From JBCCXL01 sp039191605 (lineage in GTDB: Bacteria > Acidobacteriota > Thermoanaerobaculia > Multivoradales > JAHZIX01): a stretch of 17,940 nt of DNA. Under the pieces are notes generated by a model. It was not told where the DNA came from. It was given only the letters and a program-made list of their open reading frames with translations, and did no database searches. The stretch covers positions 1-17,940 of the forward strand of contig JBCCXL010000040.1 in assembly GCA_039191605.1 (NCBI GenBank). Direction: 5' to 3'. Shown here piece after piece: positions 9,175 through 16,457 of this stretch (the first letter of the stretch is position 1; every line of letters begins with the position of its first letter). The translations under genes were made by a program, and so were the position numbers.

Positions 9175-9960
9175 TCAGAGCCGCGAGCGGGCGTCGCCCA
9201 CCCGCGCGATCAGCGCCCGGCGAGCTTCGTCGGGCGTCGCGACGGGCTCCGGAAAGGCGAGACGCACCGGGCGCGGCCCCCGCTCGGTCACCACCGACAT
9301 CTCGAACCCGTAGCGGTCGATGCTCGACATCGTCACCTCCTCGGCCGTCTTGGCCCGAGAAAAGGCGCGGCACAGGGTGACCATGGCGTCCCCGTGGTCC
9401 TCATTCATGTGCTCCACGATGCCTTCAGCGTGCTCCGCCAGTGGATCCGGCTCGGCCGTGCGCCACGCCTCCGACGACACCCACGACATGCGTCCGTAGC
9501 CGCCGATATAGCGCACCGACTCCACTCTCAAGCGCCAGAAACCGAAGTCGGCGAAATCGCAGTAGTAGGCGGCGTTGGGCAGTCGTTCGAGGTAGGCATC
9601 CCGAGCGCTCGAATCGCCGTCGTCCACCGGACGGCACTCGCCGACGAGCGTCACCCGTCCATTGGCCAGGGGATCTTCGTTTCGGCTCTCGGCGGCGAGG
9701 AGCGACGCACGGGAGTCGCGACGAATATTCTGAGTGTGCTCCGCCATCTCGCTCACCAGGAATACGGGATCCCCACCGTCCACCGCGAAGGTGACAAACG
9801 AAGGGTAAGGATGCCCCTCGGGCTCCTTCGCCACCGTCGCCAGGGTCCCCGTCTTCAGAGTGGCGAGAAGCGTCCGAGCGCGCTCGGCGTGGCTCGGGGT
9901 GGCGACGTCCAGATCGTAGAGGGGCTCTTCCGCGCGGGGAGTGGCATGGCCTCGGCTCAT
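9175..9960 (-). CDS. HugZ-like haem-utilisation protein (PNPOx-like plus DUF2470)
   Basis: The 261-residue product has a split-barrel flavin/haem-binding domain at about residues 26-160 (TLATVAKEPEGHPYPSFVTF, then YIGGYGRMSWV). It is followed by a DUF2470 domain at about 175-250 containing HMNEDHGDAM. This order is that of HugZ/HutZ-type proteins, which bind and degrade haem to release iron, and of related haem-binding regulators. The start at 9958-9960 has GGAGAA just upstream. A longer open frame to 10236 reads through tandem repeats and is not coding. The MtfA-like peptidase follows in the same unit. Haem activity is a family-level inference. Confidence 0.9.
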   Translation of the reverse strand: MSRGHATPRAEEPLYDLDVATPSHAERARTLLATLKTGTLATVAKEPEGHPYPSFVTFAVDGGDPVFLVSEMAEHTQNIRRDSRASLLAAESRNEDPLANGRVTLVGECRPVDDGDSSARDAYLERLPNAAYYCDFADFGFWRLRVESVRYIGGYGRMSWVSSEAWRTAEPDPLAEHAEGIVEHMNEDHGDAMVTLCRAFSRAKTAEEVTMSSIDRYGFEMSVVTERGPRPVRLAFPEPVATPDEARRALIARVGDARSRL

Positions 9961-10087
9961 CGGTTCTCCAGGCAGGGTGGGTAGGCTTCGCCATTGTGGT
10001 GCGGGCATCTTCTCGTTGCAAGCAGTGCGCCTCGGAATAGCGAGACTGACCGTCGACCCAATTTCAGCTGTTGTCGTCCTGGTAGAC

Positions 10088-10166
10088 GGTGACAGCCACT
10101 TGGTCCCGGTAGAAGGTGCCCGCCACTTGGTCCCGGTAAAAGGTGCCCGCCACTTGGTCCCAAAGG
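10088..10166. repeat. Three tandem 26-27-bp repeats upstream of the HugZ-like gene
   Basis: Three head-to-tail units of 26-27 bases are centred on GCCACTTGGTCCCGGTA and each preceded by GGTG(A/C)C. They run straight into fold-back copy C, the last unit ending in CCCAAAGGG instead of CCCGGTAAA. They lie 128-206 bases upstream of the HugZ-like start and do not read as coding. Confidence 0.8.
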
Positions 10167-10170
10167 GCAA

Positions 10171-10298
10171 GAAGCGACCCGAGCCCCGGGGGTATAGCGC
10201 CGGAGCACCGGAGACCGAGCCAAAAAGCCCGCCCACGGAACTTAGCCCAACGAGGCGACTGTTACGACCAGCGAAGCCCCGGGGGCGAGGCGAGCGGC
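10171..10298 (+). repeat. Fold-back intergenic repeat, copy C
   Basis: Third copy of the element. The inner arms have changed to GTATAG on the left and CTGTTAC on the right. These still pair if one T is bulged, against GCACAG with CTGTGC in other copies. The outer arms CCCCGGGGG are kept. It follows the tandem units directly. Confidence 0.8.
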
Positions 10299-10318
10299 CT
10301 ATCCACGGCAGCTAAGAG

Positions 10319-10505
10319 GCAGTGCCAGCCACTTGGTCCCGGCCGATCCCCCTCGCGACAATCCCCCTCGCCCCCCGACCCTCTGACGAACACAGTCAAA
10401 GTGGGGACGCCACCGCCCACCCAGGAGACTTCGAGAACAACGGGCGAGAGAAGGTGCCAGCCGCTTGGTCCCGGTAAAGGGTGCCAGCCACTTGGTCCCG
10501 AAGGG
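10319..10505. repeat. Further 27-bp units and a C-rich / AAAGTGGGGACG module
   Basis: One CCAGCCACTTGGTCCCGG unit sits at about 10319-10344 and two more at about 10451-10505. Between them is a C-rich stretch (ATCCCCCTCGC twice) that leads into CAAAGTGGGGACGCC and GAGACTTCGAGAACAA at 10395-10440. The latter is a copy of a module found four more times around the SIR2-NACHT-FGE gene. No gene is recognisable in this part. Confidence 0.7.
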
Positions 10506-10508
10506 CCA

Positions 10509-10634
10509 GGAGCGACCCGAGCCCCGGGGGCACAGCGCCGGAGCACCGGAGACCGAGCCAAGGCGCCCGACCGCGGAACTTCGCCCAACGAGGCGACTGT
10601 GCGACCAGCGAAGCCCCCGGGGCGAGGCGAGCGG
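10509..10634 (+). repeat. Fold-back intergenic repeat, copy D
   Basis: Fourth copy, close to the consensus. The left part is CGAGCCCCGGGGGCACAG and the right part CTGTGCGACCAGCGAAGC followed by CCCCGGGGCGAGGCG. It directly follows two tandem 27-bp units, as copy C follows three. The remaining bases to 10840 hold no recognisable gene or strong promoter. Confidence 0.8.
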
Positions 10635-10840
10635 CCTCCCAACTGCACTTGTTACTATCAAGACCAAGTCCACTAGGTTTCCCACGGTGGTTGAGCGCCC
10701 GCCAGGCCGCTTTGATCAAGAATAACTGTGGCCCAGGTCCCAGAGACTCAGTGGACATCGCCGTCCTGAAGCCCGGCCAGACCTCGCCATCGAAGGCGCC
10801 TCCCACCGGCTAACATGACCTTCTGCACAGGAGAATTCGT

Positions 10841-11560
10841 ATGTCCAAGAAAGACTGGAGCAACGTACTCAGCCAGTGGCTTTCTCCGGAACCCGGCAAA
10901 GGTCCACCCGAAGACGACGCGTGGCGCAAAGAATCAGGGTTCTTGCAGCCCTTCAATCCGTCCGGCGGAAAAGCAAACACGACGGCATCGAAGGCCCCAG
11001 AGCCCAGCGCGGAAGAGTCGTCCATGGATTGGGACTTCGCCGATCCCGACAACTATGACTCGGAGCGCCGCGCCTTTCACGACGAGAAAACGGCGTTTAT
11101 CCAGCGCCTGATGTATTCCTTTCCCAACGTTCAAAACCTCAGCGCCGATCAGCTGACTCTGGCAGCAGGCTGGGTCACGGACATGGAGGCAAAAGTCCTG
11201 GCGGTGCGAGAAAAGGCCCTTGAGTTCGCTGTTTTTGGGCTGAATGATTTCCTGAACGAAGTTAACTCAGCGATGCAAGAGCTCGCTCAACTGCGTCAGG
11301 GCTACGCCGCCCAAAAGCGCCGCATCGAGCAGGAGCAGCGAGCCCGCATCGCCGAGATCAATCGTCAAGCCGAGGCTCACGCCCGCTCCCAGCGGGAGGA
11401 AAGGCGCAAGATCTGGCGGCAAACTCAGGACGAGATCAACGCCATGCGCAAGGAAACCAAGGCGAAGCGGGATCGCATGTGGGAAAAAAGCAATGAAGAG
11501 TTCCTGCGCTACATCCGCGGCGAAAAAGTCATCGGCTACGTCAAGGTGATCGACGATTAG
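10841..11560 (+). CDS. Hypothetical coiled-coil protein
   Basis: I do not recognise this 239-residue family. Residues 1-75 are polar and low in complexity (SKKDWSNVLSQWLSPEP, then proline, serine and acidic runs, including DWDFADPDNYDSE) and are probably disordered. A short helical region lies at about 80-135. A long heptad-like, highly charged helix spans about 142-222 (QKRRIEQEQRARIAEINRQ and KIWRQTQDEINAMRKETK). A small C-terminal tail, GEKVIGYVKVIDD, looks like a beta hairpin. No signal peptide or membrane segment is seen. AGGAG lies nine bases before the ATG. It is on the same strand as the SIR2-NACHT-FGE gene, but 500 bases of repeats lie between, so a joint transcript is uncertain. Confidence 0.75.
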   Translation: MSKKDWSNVLSQWLSPEPGKGPPEDDAWRKESGFLQPFNPSGGKANTTASKAPEPSAEESSMDWDFADPDNYDSERRAFHDEKTAFIQRLMYSFPNVQNLSADQLTLAAGWVTDMEAKVLAVREKALEFAVFGLNDFLNEVNSAMQELAQLRQGYAAQKRRIEQEQRARIAEINRQAEAHARSQREERRKIWRQTQDEINAMRKETKAKRDRMWEKSNEEFLRYIRGEKVIGYVKVIDD

Positions 11561-11596
11561 GCGGTGCTCCTGGCGCAGGAGGTGCTGCCTGAATCA

Positions 11597-11823
11597 CCCC
11601 TCGGTCCCCATCCTCTGAGCAAGGCAGCCAAAGTGGGGACGCTATCTTCCACCCGGGAGATTTCGGGGACAATGAGCTTCAGAGGCAGTGCCTTCAGAGG
11701 CGGTGCCAGGCACCTGGTCTCAGACATCCTGCTGGCCCGGGCCCCCGCCCAAATCCCCCCTCGATCCCCCCTTTGTCAAAGTGGGGACGCCTCCGCCCGC
11801 CCCGAGACTTCGGGGACAATGAG
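11597..11823. repeat. Left direct repeat flanking the SIR2-NACHT-FGE gene
   Basis: The order is a C-rich start (CCCCTCGGTCCCC), an AAAGTGGGGACG module ending GGGGACAATGAGC (11629-11676), then CAGAGGCAGTGCCTTCAGAGG, a GGTGCCAGGCACC palindrome, a GGCCCGGGCCCCC tract, and a second AAAGTGGGGACG module (11776-11823). The block recurs at 15873-16090 with few differences over its central 110 bases. It does not code. Confidence 0.85.
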
Positions 11824-11852
11824 CAATATGGGACAAAGGGGCCGCAGCCACG

Positions 11853-11980
11853 AAGCGCGACCCGAGCCCCGGGGGCACAGCGCCGGAGCACCCGGAGACC
11901 GAGCCGAGAGGCCGAACCGCGGACCCCCGCTCAACGAGGCGACTGTGCGACTAGCGAAGCCCCCGGGGCAAGGCGAGCGA
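11853..11980 (+). repeat. Fold-back intergenic repeat, copy E
   Basis: Fifth copy, with both arm pairs intact: GCCCCGGGGGC with GCCCCCGGGGC, and GCACAG with CTGTGC. It follows the left direct repeat and ends 81 bases before the SIR2-NACHT-FGE start. Confidence 0.85.
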
Positions 11981-12061
11981 CACCCCAGCTCCGCGTGCGA
12001 TATTCTGCTGACGCGAAATTCAGCACATGAAGAGCAGCGCTTGTATTGAGGGAATCTGCGG

Positions 12062-15000
12062 GTGACAAAGAAGAAGATCTCCTGGGATGAGATCCCGGGC
12101 AATCTCAACGTGTTTAAAAAGCTCGTCGAGCTGCTCCATACGGGCGAGGCGGTGGGCTTCGTGGGGGCCGGGGCGTCAGCGGGGCTCTATCCCCTATGGC
12201 CGAAGCTGATCGAGCAGCTGGCTGATGAGGCCATCAAGAGAGGGCTGGCGACGGAACCGCTCAAGACGGTCTGGTCGAAGATGGACTCCCTGCAGGCGGC
12301 AAGGCAGATCCGGCGAAAGCTCGGGGAGGGAGAGTTCAGCGAGTTCATTCGCTCTACCTTCGGCCCCAGAAAAAGTTTGGACAATAAGCGCTATACCTCT
12401 AAGCATGCTGCACTTATGCGCCTGGGCATCAGCAGGTTTGTGACCACCAACTACGACCCCGCTCTCTCCTATGCCTGCCGGGACCTGTGCCCCGGTTTGT
12501 CTCCAGAGGCCTTCGACTGGCGTGGTGACCGAGTCGGATTGTGGCTTCAGGACCGAGCCGGCACCGGAGGCGAGCTACCGATCCTCCACGCCCACGGGCG
12601 CCACGATGCTGGCCAAGGCATCGTCCTCGACTCGGTGGATTACCGTCGCGCCTACAGCAACAAGCGCTATCTCAAACTCTTCGAACAGCTCTGGATCCGG
12701 GAGCGCCTCGTCGTTGTGGGCTTCAGCCTGCAAGAAGCATGGCTTCAAGTGATCGTCGAGCAGGCTTTAACCGATGCCGATACCCGTAAGGTCGGCGCGC
12801 GGCGGCACTTTGCGGTGCTGCCAATGTGGACACAGGACCTCGAAGACCCTGACATTGTGGCCGCGAAGCGCGATGCCATCGAGGAGCCCTACCATCTGCG
12901 GGCCCTCTTCTACCCCGTCGAGACCATCACCGAGGACGACGGCGAGGAGTGGGACGATCACTCAGCTCTCCCCGAGCTACTGGAGGAACTGGTAGCAGCT
13001 AGGGGTAAGACGGATTCATCTCCAACCCCGGCACCGAGTCCAAAGCCAGAGCCTCTGAAGACCTGGCTTCGCCACGTGCAGGAAGAGCACAGCCGCATCG
13101 GTGGCGGCTTCGACCGTCCTCGGGAGCTACGGCTGCTAGAGCAAGCCTGGGTGCAGGTGATGGTGCAGCCGGCGGTGGACGACGCAGCGCCGGAAGATCT
13201 GCAACACGAGCTGCTGCGAGAACAAAAGACCCTCGACGAGGTGCTCCAGTTTCCCGTCGGGAAGCCGAGCTGGAACGAGGGGCGCTGGCTGCTGGAAGGC
13301 CCGCCGGGATCCGGCAAGACCACCCTGCTGCGGCGCCTGGCAGCACGACTGGCGGAAGCGGAGGCGCCGGATCGCATACCGGTCTTCGTCTCCCTTCCTC
13401 GTCTTTTGGAATCGGACCAAGAGATCCTGATCCATGCCACTGACGGTCTCGATCTCGGCGGCAGCTCAGGAATTCGGGAGGCCCTCGAATTTGCGGGCCG
13501 AGAAGGCCGGCTGGTGCTGCTCCTCGACAGCTTCGACGAAGTGCCCCGAGATCGCCGCAAGGCGGCGCTGCGCCAGCTGCGGGAGCTAAAGAGCGGCGAG
13601 CGGCGCGGCTGCCGACTGGTGATCAGCAGCCGCCCCATCGGCCGAGGCGACGCCCTTGACGAGCTGCCCCGCCTCGACCTTCAGCCGTTGACAGAGCCAC
13701 GCCGCCGGGAGTTCCTAGAAACCTGGCTGCGCCACGCCGGGCGCGAAAAGTGGAAGGCCGAGGCCGATACGGCTATGAAGTACTTCGAGGGCCGCCGCAG
13801 CCTGCGGGTCCTCTCCGGCATCCCTCTCTACCTCACGCTGCTGGCGACACTCTTGGAGCAGGGCAAGCGGCCGTCGCACAACCTGGCGGAGCTCTACGAC
13901 CAAATCTTCAGCCTTTTGCTCAAAGGCAAACATCGCGATCCCCCCACGCCGATTCAGAGTCCCATCACGGTCCACGAAGCCCTTCGCTATCTAGCCTACG
14001 GGATGACGGCAGCTGGAGATGTGGACCTGAAAGCTGAAGAGCTAGAAGAACGTCTTCGGGAACAGCGAGAGCTCTGCCAGCGGCTGGGTAACGTGCCGCA
14101 GTGGCGCGCCGACCTTCAGACCTTCCTGCTCGACTTGTACGAAAAGACCCAAATCCTCGGTCCCCACGATGGCCGACAGGGCGACTGGAAGTTCTGGCAT
14201 CGCACCTTCTGTGAAGCGCTCACCGCCGAGCGGCTGCAGGCAATCTATGAAGCAGACGAGGGCCCTACCGCATTCCTGCAATGGGCCCAGCAGCTCGAGG
14301 AGGACCAGGAAGGCGCCTGGGGCGAGCCGCTGGCTCTGCTCACCGGCCGCCTCGACACGCCGGATGAGCTGGTGCTGCGCCTCGGGAAGGCCAACCCGAG
14401 ATTGGCCGCACGCTCGGCATCCCTCGCCCAGGGCCTGAAGCCAGACACCTTAATAGCGACCCTGAAGCTCATCGAGAAGCCCGACGATCGGGCGCTCTTC
14501 TTCGAGGGCCTCCCCGATCAGCTGGGCGACCCCGAGGCCTGCCTCGATCTGGTGGAGCGGCTGCGGCAGGGCTGCCGCAACGGCTTCGACCTCTACTGGT
14601 TATGGTGGATCCTCGACGAAGTCGAGCGCCGCTGGCGCCGCGCCCCCCGTGCCGCAGAACTGCGGGAGCACTTCTTCGACCACATTCCGCCTCTCACCGA
14701 CCCCGAGCTGCTGTGGCGCCTCGACTCGCCCCTCGACGGCTCGGTCGATCTATGGCGCGAGATTCCCGCGGGCGAAGGCTGGGTCGGCAGCCCTGAAACC
14801 GAAGAGGACCGATTCAACAACGAAGGTCCCCGCCACCGGGTCCTCATCCCCGCCCCCTTCTGGCTCGGCGCCGGGCCGGTGACCAACGCCCAATACGCTG
14901 CCTTCGATCCCGACAAGCCCTTTCAAAGCTGGGGTGACGTTCCCGACGACGAGCTACCTGGGCACCCGAGGGTCAACGTCACCTGGTATGAAGCCGTCTC

Positions 15001-15505
15001 CTTCTGCCGCTGGCTGGGCGCGCAAGTCGGCTTCGACGGAAGCTCACCCCGCCTGCCGCTGGAGGAGGAGTGGGAGGTAGCCGCCCGCGCTGGCACAAAC
15101 ACTCGTTTTTGGAGCGGGGACGAGACATCCGACCTCGAGAAGGTGGGCTGGTTCGACGGCAAGATCAGCAGCGGAACACATCCAGTGGCCTCCAAACCAG
15201 CCAACGAGCACGGCCTCTACGACATCCACGGCAACGTGCGGGAGTGGACAGTCAGCCCGTGGGACACCGAGCGCTACCAAGGCCGCTCGCCGAACCAAGC
15301 CTACGCGGTCGATTCGGCCGCCGTGACGGCAGATCTTGCCGCGCCACCCCGCGTCGGGCGCGTAGTGCGCGGCGGCGGCTGCTGGAGCACGGCTCGGTGG
15401 TGCCGTTCGGCGTTCCGGGACCTCAGGCACCCGAGGAGCGAGTTCTGGAGTCAGGGCTTCCGCGTGCTGCTGTCTTCCGCCCCCAGCCGGGACTCTCGGC
15501 GGTAG
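12062..15505 (+). CDS. SIR2-NACHT-FGE NLR-like defence protein
   Basis: The 1147-residue protein has three parts. Residues 1-290 form a SIR2-like domain (GFVGAGAS 32-39, FVTTNYD 126-132, LHAHGRHD 175-182, VVVGFSL 217-223); such domains consume NAD in antiphage systems. Residues 400-730 form a NACHT-type STAND NTPase with Walker A GPPGSGKTT (413-421), Walker B VLLLDSFDE (485-493), CRLVISSR (517-524) and a winged-helix-like WKFWHRTFCEAL (709-720). Residues 898-1138 form a formylglycine-generating-enzyme (C-type lectin) fold: REIPAGEGWVGSPETE, VTWYEAVSFCRWLG, RLPLEEEWEVAAR, LYDIHGNVREW and RVVRGGGCW through QGFRVL. The FGE catalytic cysteine pair is not evident, so that domain probably senses or binds. 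The start is GTG, with GAGGGA about ten bases upstream. The inferred role is abortive-infection-type immunity: C-terminal sensing, NTPase switching, NAD depletion. It is flanked by direct repeats. Confidence 0.93.
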   Translation: MTKKKISWDEIPGNLNVFKKLVELLHTGEAVGFVGAGASAGLYPLWPKLIEQLADEAIKRGLATEPLKTVWSKMDSLQAARQIRRKLGEGEFSEFIRSTFGPRKSLDNKRYTSKHAALMRLGISRFVTTNYDPALSYACRDLCPGLSPEAFDWRGDRVGLWLQDRAGTGGELPILHAHGRHDAGQGIVLDSVDYRRAYSNKRYLKLFEQLWIRERLVVVGFSLQEAWLQVIVEQALTDADTRKVGARRHFAVLPMWTQDLEDPDIVAAKRDAIEEPYHLRALFYPVETITEDDGEEWDDHSALPELLEELVAARGKTDSSPTPAPSPKPEPLKTWLRHVQEEHSRIGGGFDRPRELRLLEQAWVQVMVQPAVDDAAPEDLQHELLREQKTLDEVLQFPVGKPSWNEGRWLLEGPPGSGKTTLLRRLAARLAEAEAPDRIPVFVSLPRLLESDQEILIHATDGLDLGGSSGIREALEFAGREGRLVLLLDSFDEVPRDRRKAALRQLRELKSGERRGCRLVISSRPIGRGDALDELPRLDLQPLTEPRRREFLETWLRHAGREKWKAEADTAMKYFEGRRSLRVLSGIPLYLTLLATLLEQGKRPSHNLAELYDQIFSLLLKGKHRDPPTPIQSPITVHEALRYLAYGMTAAGDVDLKAEELEERLREQRELCQRLGNVPQWRADLQTFLLDLYEKTQILGPHDGRQGDWKFWHRTFCEALTAERLQAIYEADEGPTAFLQWAQQLEEDQEGAWGEPLALLTGRLDTPDELVLRLGKANPRLAARSASLAQGLKPDTLIATLKLIEKPDDRALFFEGLPDQLGDPEACLDLVERLRQGCRNGFDLYWLWWILDEVERRWRRAPRAAELREHFFDHIPPLTDPELLWRLDSPLDGSVDLWREIPAGEGWVGSPETEEDRFNNEGPRHRVLIPAPFWLGAGPVTNAQYAAFDPDKPFQSWGDVPDDELPGHPRVNVTWYEAVSFCRWLGAQVGFDGSSPRLPLEEEWEVAARAGTNTRFWSGDETSDLEKVGWFDGKISSGTHPVASKPANEHGLYDIHGNVREWTVSPWDTERYQGRSPNQAYAVDSAAVTADLAAPPRVGRVVRGGGCWSTARWCRSAFRDLRHPRSEFWSQGFRVLLSSAPSRDSRR
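15359..15469 (+). other. Candidate variable region at the end of the FGE domain
   Basis: This part of the preceding gene encodes residues 1100-1136. The frame is conserved (RVVRGG, CRSAFR, HPR, GFRV), with W, S, T, W, F, D, L, S, E, F and W at the exposed positions between. In FGE-fold targets of diversity-generating retroelements, these are the positions changed through adenines of a template repeat. Ordinary FGE-fold proteins share the same scaffold, and no template repeat or reverse transcriptase is in the window. Confidence 0.35.
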
Positions 15506-15532
15506 ATCTTAGATCTTAGAGAGTGTTGGGTT

Positions 15533-15579
15533 TTGCGGCAGGCCGGCAGGGATCGCCGCAAGGTCGGCACAATGTGCCG
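15533..15579. other. Two adjacent inverted repeats after the SIR2-NACHT-FGE stop
   Basis: TTGCGGC (15533-15539) pairs with GCCGCAA (15555-15561). CGGCACA-A-TGTGCCG (15565-15579) is a perfect 7-bp inverted repeat. No T-run follows, so a standard intrinsic terminator is unlikely. A short AGATCTTAGATCTTAGA repeat spans the stop codon region just before. Confidence 0.55.
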
Positions 15580-15848
15580 GTGCTGACGCTCAGGCGACGG
15601 TCGGATCGACCCACTCTCGCGTTTTCTGCTGCGCCGAGGCGGTGCATCGGCCCAGATTTCTAGATCGAGGCCAGCAGTCCTGGCCGATCTACCGGAGGGT
15701 CCCGCTCGAAAATTACCGGGCTCTGGGAATCTCTCGGCACGATCTGCCCCGTACGGAGCCTTCGCGGCAAGATCGACCTCCGATGGCAGCCTCGAGCGGC
15801 AAGACCTGCCGAGTGAGGCAGGGGGAAGATGCTAGGAAAGGCATCCTG
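15580..15848. other. Spacer without recognisable gene
   Basis: Nothing I recognise is here on either strand. The sequence is GC-rich, with short repeated GGCAAGA(T/C) words near 15761-15800. The open frames crossing it have no family resemblance and no ribosome site. Confidence 0.5.
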
Positions 15849-16090
15849 TGGGCCCGGCCCCCGCCCAAATCCCCCCTCGGTCCCCCATTCTCTGAGTAAT
15901 GCAGCCAAAGTGGGGACGCCGCCACCCGCCCTCGAGACTTCGGGGACAATGAGTTTCAGAGGCAGTGCCTTCAGAGGCGGTGCCAGGCACCTGATCTCAG
16001 ACATCCTGCTGGCCCGGGCCCCCGACCAAATCCCCCCTCGATCCCCCCTTTGTCAAAGTGGGGACGCCGCCACCCACCCAAGAAGCCTAG
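15849..16090. repeat. Right direct repeat flanking the SIR2-NACHT-FGE gene
   Basis: This matches the block at 11597-11823 in content and order, about 4.28 kb apart. It has one extra C-rich unit at its left (15849-15880). The central part, from CAGAGGCAGTGCC to CAAAGTGGGGACGCC, differs at only about three positions. The last AAAGTGGGGACG module (16051-16090) lacks the closing GGGGACAATGAG. Confidence 0.85.
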
Positions 16091-16156
16091 TGGATAGCGA
16101 GCAACACCGGTGATACTCCAGTAGTCCCAGCCGCCAAGCTCTTGCTTCTGCCAGCG

Positions 16157-16284
16157 AGGAGCGACCCGAGCCTCGAGGGCACAGCGCCGGAGTACCCGGA
16201 GACCGAGCCGAGAAGCCAGACCGCGGAACCTCGCTCAACGAGGCGACTGTGCGACTAGCGAAGCCCCCGGGGTGAGGCGAGCAG
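16157..16284 (+). repeat. Fold-back intergenic repeat, copy F
   Basis: Sixth copy. The inner arms GCACAG/CTGTGC are intact. The outer arms CCTCGAGGGC and GCCCCCGGGG pair with one mismatch and one wobble. It follows the right direct repeat, as copy E follows the left one. From 16285 to 16457 no further element is recognised. Confidence 0.8.
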
Positions 16285-16457
16285 CGCCCCAGCGCGAGAC
16301 GGTGTTAGTCAAAGGTTTTGGCAAGACGGTGACGCCCATGAGCTCGCTAGCGTCGTCGCCCCCGCCTCTCAATTTTCATCCCCACCACGTCCGTTCGCGT
16401 AGATTCGACGATGGTAGTTTCGAAGGCTATTCAACACCATCGATCGAGGAACTCCTC

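Noticed and set aside
10088..10166. CRISPR-like array
   Set aside because: The units are directly adjacent with no unique spacers, there are only three, and no cas gene is present.
9961..10236. N-terminal extension of the HugZ-like protein
   Set aside because: It translates the tandem 27-bp repeats (GTKWRAPFTGTKWRAP-type peptide) and fold-back copy C. The ATG at 9958-9960 has a good ribosome site and fits the family length.
12062..15505. Active formylglycine-generating enzyme
   Set aside because: The catalytic cysteine pair is not evident near RGGGCWSTARWCRSAFR, no sulfatase is nearby, and the domain is fused to SIR2 and NACHT domains.
16272..16457. Upstream extension of the dioxygenase gene
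   Set aside because: It begins within fold-back copy F and adds atypical sequence. The ATG at 16458 has GAGGA at proper spacing.
15506..16457. DGR template repeat or reverse transcriptase next to the candidate variable region
   Set aside because: I looked for an adenine-rich near-copy of 15359-15469 and for reverse-transcriptase motifs and found neither in this window.
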